Origin: Rhodococcus triatomae BKS 15-14
GTDB lineage: Bacteria > Actinomycetota > Actinomycetes > Mycobacteriales > Mycobacteriaceae
Direction of reading: 5' to 3'
NCBI GenBank assembly: GCA_000341795.1
Contig: AODO01000012.1
Span: forward strand, 124,001-188,000
DNA length: 64,000 nucleotides
The number at the start of each line of letters is the position of its first letter. The stretch's first letter is position 1. The position numbers and the translations under genes were made by a program. Positions 61,056 to 64,000 of this stretch are shown piece by piece. The notes under the pieces are model-generated. The model did not search any database and was not told the origin of the DNA. It worked only from the letters and a program-made list of their open reading frames with translations.

Positions 61056-62212
61056 CCCTGTTCCGCGCTCCTGGACTGCCCGTCGCGATGGTGATGGGCT
61101 TCGCCACCTTCGGCGGCTGGTCACTGTTGCTGCCCGTGGTTCCGCTCGCCGTGTCCGACGCCGGGGCCTCCGACGCCACCGCCGGAGCGGTGACCGCCGT
61201 GTTCATGGCGGCGACCGTTCTCACCCAGCTCGCGACACCGCGGCTCCTGCACGGCTGGGGCTATCGACCGGTGCTCGCGGTCGGGTGCGCGTTGCTCGGG
61301 CTGCCCGCGCTGCTGTTTCTCGTGTCCGTCGCCGAACCCGTTGCCCTCGCGGTGTCCGTGATCCGTGGAATCGGATTCGGCCTCGTCACCGTCGCCGGGA
61401 GCGCGCTCGTCGCCGAACTCGTTCCGCCGGACCTGCTCGGGCGGGCCACGGGAGCGCAGGGCATCGCGATCTCCGTCGGACAGATGCTCGCCCTCCCGGC
61501 CGGTCTCGCGCTGTACGGGCGCGGTCAGGGCGATCTGGTCTACCTGCTGGGCGCGGCGGTTCCGGTGACCGCGATCGGCGCGGTCGCGGCGTTGCCCGCG
61601 ATCCGGCACGCCCCGACGGACGGATCCGGACACCGGCTCCCCGTTTCGCTGCTGCTCGTCCCCTGTCTCGCGATGATCGTCGTCGCGTCCGTCTACGGCG
61701 GCGTCACGACGCTGTTGCCGATCGCCGTGGCCGACCGCGCCGCGGCCGCCGGTGTGGCGCTGGCCGTCGTCAGCGGCGCCATCCTCGTCGGCCGGTACGG
61801 CGCAGGGGTGCTCGCCGACCGGATCGGGATCGGCCGGGTCATGGTGCCCGCACTCGCGTCCGCAGGTGCCGGCGCGGTACTGCTGGCCGTCTCCATCGCC
61901 GCGGACGGTGCCACCGGCCCACTGATCGCCGGGGCGGCCCTGTTCGGCGCCGGCTTCGGCGGCGTCCAGAACGAATCACTGGTCCGGTTGTTCCGGTCCG
62001 CCGGCCCCACCCGGCTCGGCGCCGCCAGCGCGGCCTGGAACATCAGCTACGACGCGGGAACGGGCGCCGGTGCGCTCGCGCTCGGTGTCGTGGCGGGAGC
62101 CGCCGGGTACACCGCGGTGTTCGTCGTCTCGGCCGTCGCGATCGCCGTCGTGATCCCGACGGCGTTGGTGGTTCCGGCCATCGGCCGGTCGGCCGATAGA
62201 GTTGAACCATGA
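61052..62212 (+). CDS. MFS transporter beside helR
   Basis: 386 residues from the GTG at 61052, the first start in this frame after helR's control region. Twelve membrane helices, beginning ALP-type [26 protein letters not shown] in the first helix. A drug-efflux-type MFS by topology and by its place divergent from helR across an RAE, which makes rifamycins or other antibiotics candidate substrates (inference). It ends with ATGA overlap into hisH. Confidence 0.8.
   Translation: MTLFRAPGLPVAMVMGFATFGGWSLLLPVVPLAVSDAGASDATAGAVTAVFMAATVLTQLATPRLLHGWGYRPVLAVGCALLGLPALLFLVSVAEPVALAVSVIRGIGFGLVTVAGSALVAELVPPDLLGRATGAQGIAISVGQMLALPAGLALYGRGQGDLVYLLGAAVPVTAIGAVAALPAIRHAPTDGSGHRLPVSLLLVPCLAMIVVASVYGGVTTLLPIAVADRAAAAGVALAVVSGAILVGRYGAGVLADRIGIGRVMVPALASAGAGAVLLAVSIAADGATGPLIAGAALFGAGFGGVQNESLVRLFRSAGPTRLGAASAAWNISYDAGTGAGALALGVVAGAAGYTAVFVVSAVAIAVVIPTALVVPAIGRSADRVEP
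62197..62202 (+). promoter_or_regulatory. -10 box for hisH within the MFS gene
   Basis: TAGAGT lies 6 bases before the hisH ATG (62209), inside the last codons of the MFS gene, with no Shine-Dalgarno site. This would give a leaderless hisH transcript independent of the MFS promoter. Confidence 0.4.
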
Positions 62213-62838
62213 CCTCCGTCGCCCTCCTCGATTACGGTTCCGGGAACCTGCACTCCGCGCAGCGGGCGCTCGCACGTGTCGGCGCCGACGTCACCGTCAC
62301 CGCCGACCCCGACGTCGCACTCGCCGCAGACGGTCTCGTCGTCCCCGGCGTCGGTGCGTTCGCGGCCTGCATGGAGGGCCTGAAGGCGGTTCGGGGTGAG
62401 CGGATCATCGGCAAGCGACTCGCCGGCGGGCGTCCCGTCCTCGGCATCTGTGTCGGCATGCAGATCCTGTTCGAACGCGGCGTCGAGCACGGCGTCGAAG
62501 CCGACGGCTGCGGCGAATGGCCGGGCACCGTGGAACTGTTGCAGGCCGACGTGCTGCCGCACATGGGATGGAACACGCTGCAGGCACCCGAGGACAGCGT
62601 CCTGTTCGCCGGGCTCGACGCCGACACCCGCTTCTACTTCGTCCACTCCTACGCCGCCCAGAAGTGGGAGCTCGCGGACGACGATCTGATCGCGCCCGCC
62701 AAGCTGACGTGGGCCGACCACGGTGGCCCGTTTCTCGCCGCCGTCGAGAACGGACCGCTGTCCGCCACCCAGTTCCACCCCGAGAAATCCGGGGACGCGG
62801 GTGCGGCGCTGCTGGAGAACTGGGTCCGCAGCCTGTGA
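62209..62838 (+). CDS. hisH: Imidazole glycerol phosphate synthase, glutaminase subunit
   Basis: 209 residues. Class I glutamine amidotransferase with catalytic Cys81 ([11 protein letters not shown]), His190 and Glu192 (FHPEKSG). It gives ammonia to HisF (not in the window). It overlaps the MFS gene upstream and a small membrane-protein gene downstream by four bases each. Confidence 0.95.
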   Translation: MTSVALLDYGSGNLHSAQRALARVGADVTVTADPDVALAADGLVVPGVGAFAACMEGLKAVRGERIIGKRLAGGRPVLGICVGMQILFERGVEHGVEADGCGEWPGTVELLQADVLPHMGWNTLQAPEDSVLFAGLDADTRFYFVHSYAAQKWELADDDLIAPAKLTWADHGGPFLAAVENGPLSATQFHPEKSGDAGAALLENWVRSL

Positions 62839-63110
62839 GCGGGCAGCGCGGGAACCTGTCGTTCGCGACTCTCGCGCTGGCCTCGCTCGGCGCCGCGACG
62901 GCGGTGCTGGTCCTCACCACAATCGTGATCGCCCTCCTCGAACCGGGTCCGGTGCCCGGCCTGATCATCGGGCTCGGCGGGGTCGTGGGCGCGATCGCCG
63001 CGATGGGTGTCGTCTCGACCAGGATGTCGCGTCGGGCCTTCGGCGACTCGTCCGGCACCTCCCGTCGGCGCGAGGCCGGCACGGACCCGGAGACCGGCGC
63101 ATCGTCGTGA
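62835..63110 (+). CDS. Small two-helix membrane protein in the his operon
   Basis: 91 residues; the GTG at 62835 overlaps the hisH stop. Two hydrophobic helices (about residues 13-36 and 41-60) and a charged Arg/Ser/Gly-rich tail. No family was recognised; its position between hisH and priA with a four-base overlap argues for real, coupled translation. Confidence 0.7.
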   Translation: MSGQRGNLSFATLALASLGAATAVLVLTTIVIALLEPGPVPGLIIGLGGVVGAIAAMGVVSTRMSRRAFGDSSGTSRRREAGTDPETGASS

Positions 63111-63115
63111 CGCAG

Positions 63116-63121
63116 TAGTCT
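63116..63121 (+). promoter_or_regulatory. -10 box for leaderless priA
   Basis: TAGTCT lies 8 bases before the priA GTG (63130) and no ribosome site is present. A similar TAGTCT (63862-63867) lies 6 bases before the inositol monophosphatase ATG. Confidence 0.4.
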
Positions 63122-63129
63122 TCACGCAC

Positions 63130-63864
63130 GTGAGCCTGGTCCTTTTGCCTGCGGTAGATGTCGTCGACGGTCAAGCTGTTCGCCTCGTTCAGGGAGAGGC
63201 AGGCAGCGAGACCAACTACGGCTCGCCACGTGATGCCGCCCTCTCCTGGCAGAACGCCGGTGCCGAGTGGGTCCACCTGGTCGACCTCGACGCCGCGTTC
63301 GGACGCGGCTCCAACCGCGACATGCTCGCCGGCGTCATCGGCGAGCTCGACGTCAAGGTCGAACTGTCCGGCGGCATCCGCGACGACGCGTCCCTCGAGG
63401 CCGCCCTCGCCACCGGCTGTGCCCGCGTCAACCTCGGCACCGCGGCCATCGAGAACCCCGAGTGGTGCGCGAGCGCCATCGCCCGGTTCGGCGACAAGAT
63501 CGCCGTCGGTCTCGACGTCCGGAACGTCGACGGTAGTTACCAGCTCCGTGGCCGCGGCTGGGTCACCGAGGGCGGCGACCTCTTCGACACCCTCGCCCGC
63601 CTCGACCGCGACGGGTGCGCGCGCTACGTCGTCACCGACGTCTCCAAGGACGGCACCCTCACCGGACCCAACCTCGAGCTCCTGCGCGAGGTGTGTGCCG
63701 CGACCGACGCTCCCGTCGTCGCCTCCGGAGGCATCTCCGTGTTGCAGGACGTCGTCGACATCGCGGGCCTGTCCGGCCTGGGCGTCGAGGGCGCGATCAT
63801 CGGCAAGGCCCTGTACGCCGGTCGCTTCACGTTGCCCGAGGCCCTCGCCGCGGTCTCCCGCTAG
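63130..63864 (+). CDS. priA: Phosphoribosyl isomerase A (HisA/TrpF bifunctional)
   Basis: 244 residues, GTG start. A TIM barrel with Asp10 in [11 protein letters not shown] as base, Asp170 in [13 protein letters not shown] as acid, and phosphate loops LSGGIRDD and VASGGIS. In actinobacteria this gene isomerises both ProFAR (histidine) and PRA (tryptophan), so PriA is preferred to HisA. Confidence 0.93.
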   Translation: MSLVLLPAVDVVDGQAVRLVQGEAGSETNYGSPRDAALSWQNAGAEWVHLVDLDAAFGRGSNRDMLAGVIGELDVKVELSGGIRDDASLEAALATGCARVNLGTAAIENPEWCASAIARFGDKIAVGLDVRNVDGSYQLRGRGWVTEGGDLFDTLARLDRDGCARYVVTDVSKDGTLTGPNLELLREVCAATDAPVVASGGISVLQDVVDIAGLSGLGVEGAIIGKALYAGRFTLPEALAAVSR

Positions 63865-63873
63865 TCTCGCCGT

Positions 63874-64000
63874 ATGACGGACCCACACGAGTTGCTCGCG
63901 GTGGCCGGGGGTGTGCTCGACGGGGCGGTGGAGTCCTTTCGCGCCGGGATCGGTGCACCGAGCGCGGTGGCCAAGGGGCCGAAGGACTTCGCGACCGCCG
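63874..64000 (+). CDS. Inositol monophosphatase family protein, 5' part
   Basis: Partial: only the first 42 codons are in the window. MTDPHELLAVAGGVLDGAV leads to FRAGIGAPSAVAKGPKDFAT, the N-terminal helix and K-x-x-x-DF-AT start of IMPase-fold phosphatases. The position after priA matches impA (Rv1604) of M. tuberculosis, from memory. TAGTCT 6 bases upstream suggests a leaderless mRNA. Confidence 0.75.
   Translation, partial: MTDPHELLAVAGGVLDGAVESFRAGIGAPSAVAKGPKDFATA

Overview
The window is GC-rich actinobacterial DNA, dense with coding sequence, with many GTG starts and four-base overlaps between genes. Gene content and order point to Rhodococcus (Nocardiaceae). From memory of M. tuberculosis, the backbone genes ilvA, treZ/treY/treX, an SGNH acyltransferase, bioA-bioF-bioD, bioB-bsaP, a DUF2567 membrane protein, a Nudix regulator, nadA-nadB-nadC, hisD-hisC-hisB, hisH and priA-impA lie in the same order as about Rv1559 to Rv1604. 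The material between them is lineage-specific. No tRNA, rRNA, CRISPR array, insertion sequence or prophage gene was seen.

Layout. 1-4.3 kb: 3' part of a poxB-like ThDP enzyme, ilvA and gabD. 4.3-5.3 kb: a secreted trypsin-like protease of visibly lower GC. 5.6-19.1 kb: treZ, then a non-trehalose block (zinc-ribbon protein, hpnE-like amine/desaturase-type oxidoreductase, an ECF42 sigma factor with its DGPF partner, a small HTH protein, a mycofactocin-type SDR), then treY-treX and a membrane acyltransferase. 19.1-22.4 kb: bioA-bioF-bioD. 22.4-27.9 kb: a CYP125-type P450 divergent from a four-gene succinate dehydrogenase (Sdh1-type) operon, plus a 51-residue exported peptide; perfect CRP/GlxR-type sites sit at both ends. 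27.9-35.1 kb: accessory genes (HhH-like protein, ABC exporter with an XRE regulator, secreted lipase, metallo-beta-lactamase-fold protein, PNPOx-like, ABM, sterol-desaturase-like protein with its FadR-type regulator). 35.2-37.2 kb: bioQ divergent from bioB-bsaP. 37.2-40.1 kb: quinone oxidoreductase, DUF2567 and CPBP membrane proteins. 40.2-44.6 kb: nrtR divergent from nadA-nadB-nadC. 44.6-51 kb: secreted hydrolases (endoglycoceramidase II-like GH5, Tat-exported phospholipase C, GH1) with VOC and LysE genes. 51-55.3 kb: thioesterase, alpha/beta hydrolase, GntR regulator and MFS exporter. 55.3-64 kb: the his operon, split by a helR-MFS pair, then a partial inositol monophosphatase gene.

How it works together. 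Three vitamin/cofactor regulons can be read from DNA alone. BioQ palindromes lie at bioB and inside the bioA/bioF junction. A perfect GTTTTCGA-N7-TCGAAAAC repeat lies between nrtR and nadA. The ECF42 gene and its partner have a matching promoter (TGTCGA-N17-CGTC). The most striking site is a 20-bp element upstream of helR. On the helR strand it reads as the rifamycin-associated element (RAE), and it lies between helR and a divergent MFS gene that runs into hisH. This suggests a rifamycin-responsive RNA-polymerase-rescue plus efflux cassette lodged in the histidine operon. Many genes have a TANNNT box 6-8 nt before the start codon, as expected for leaderless mRNAs.
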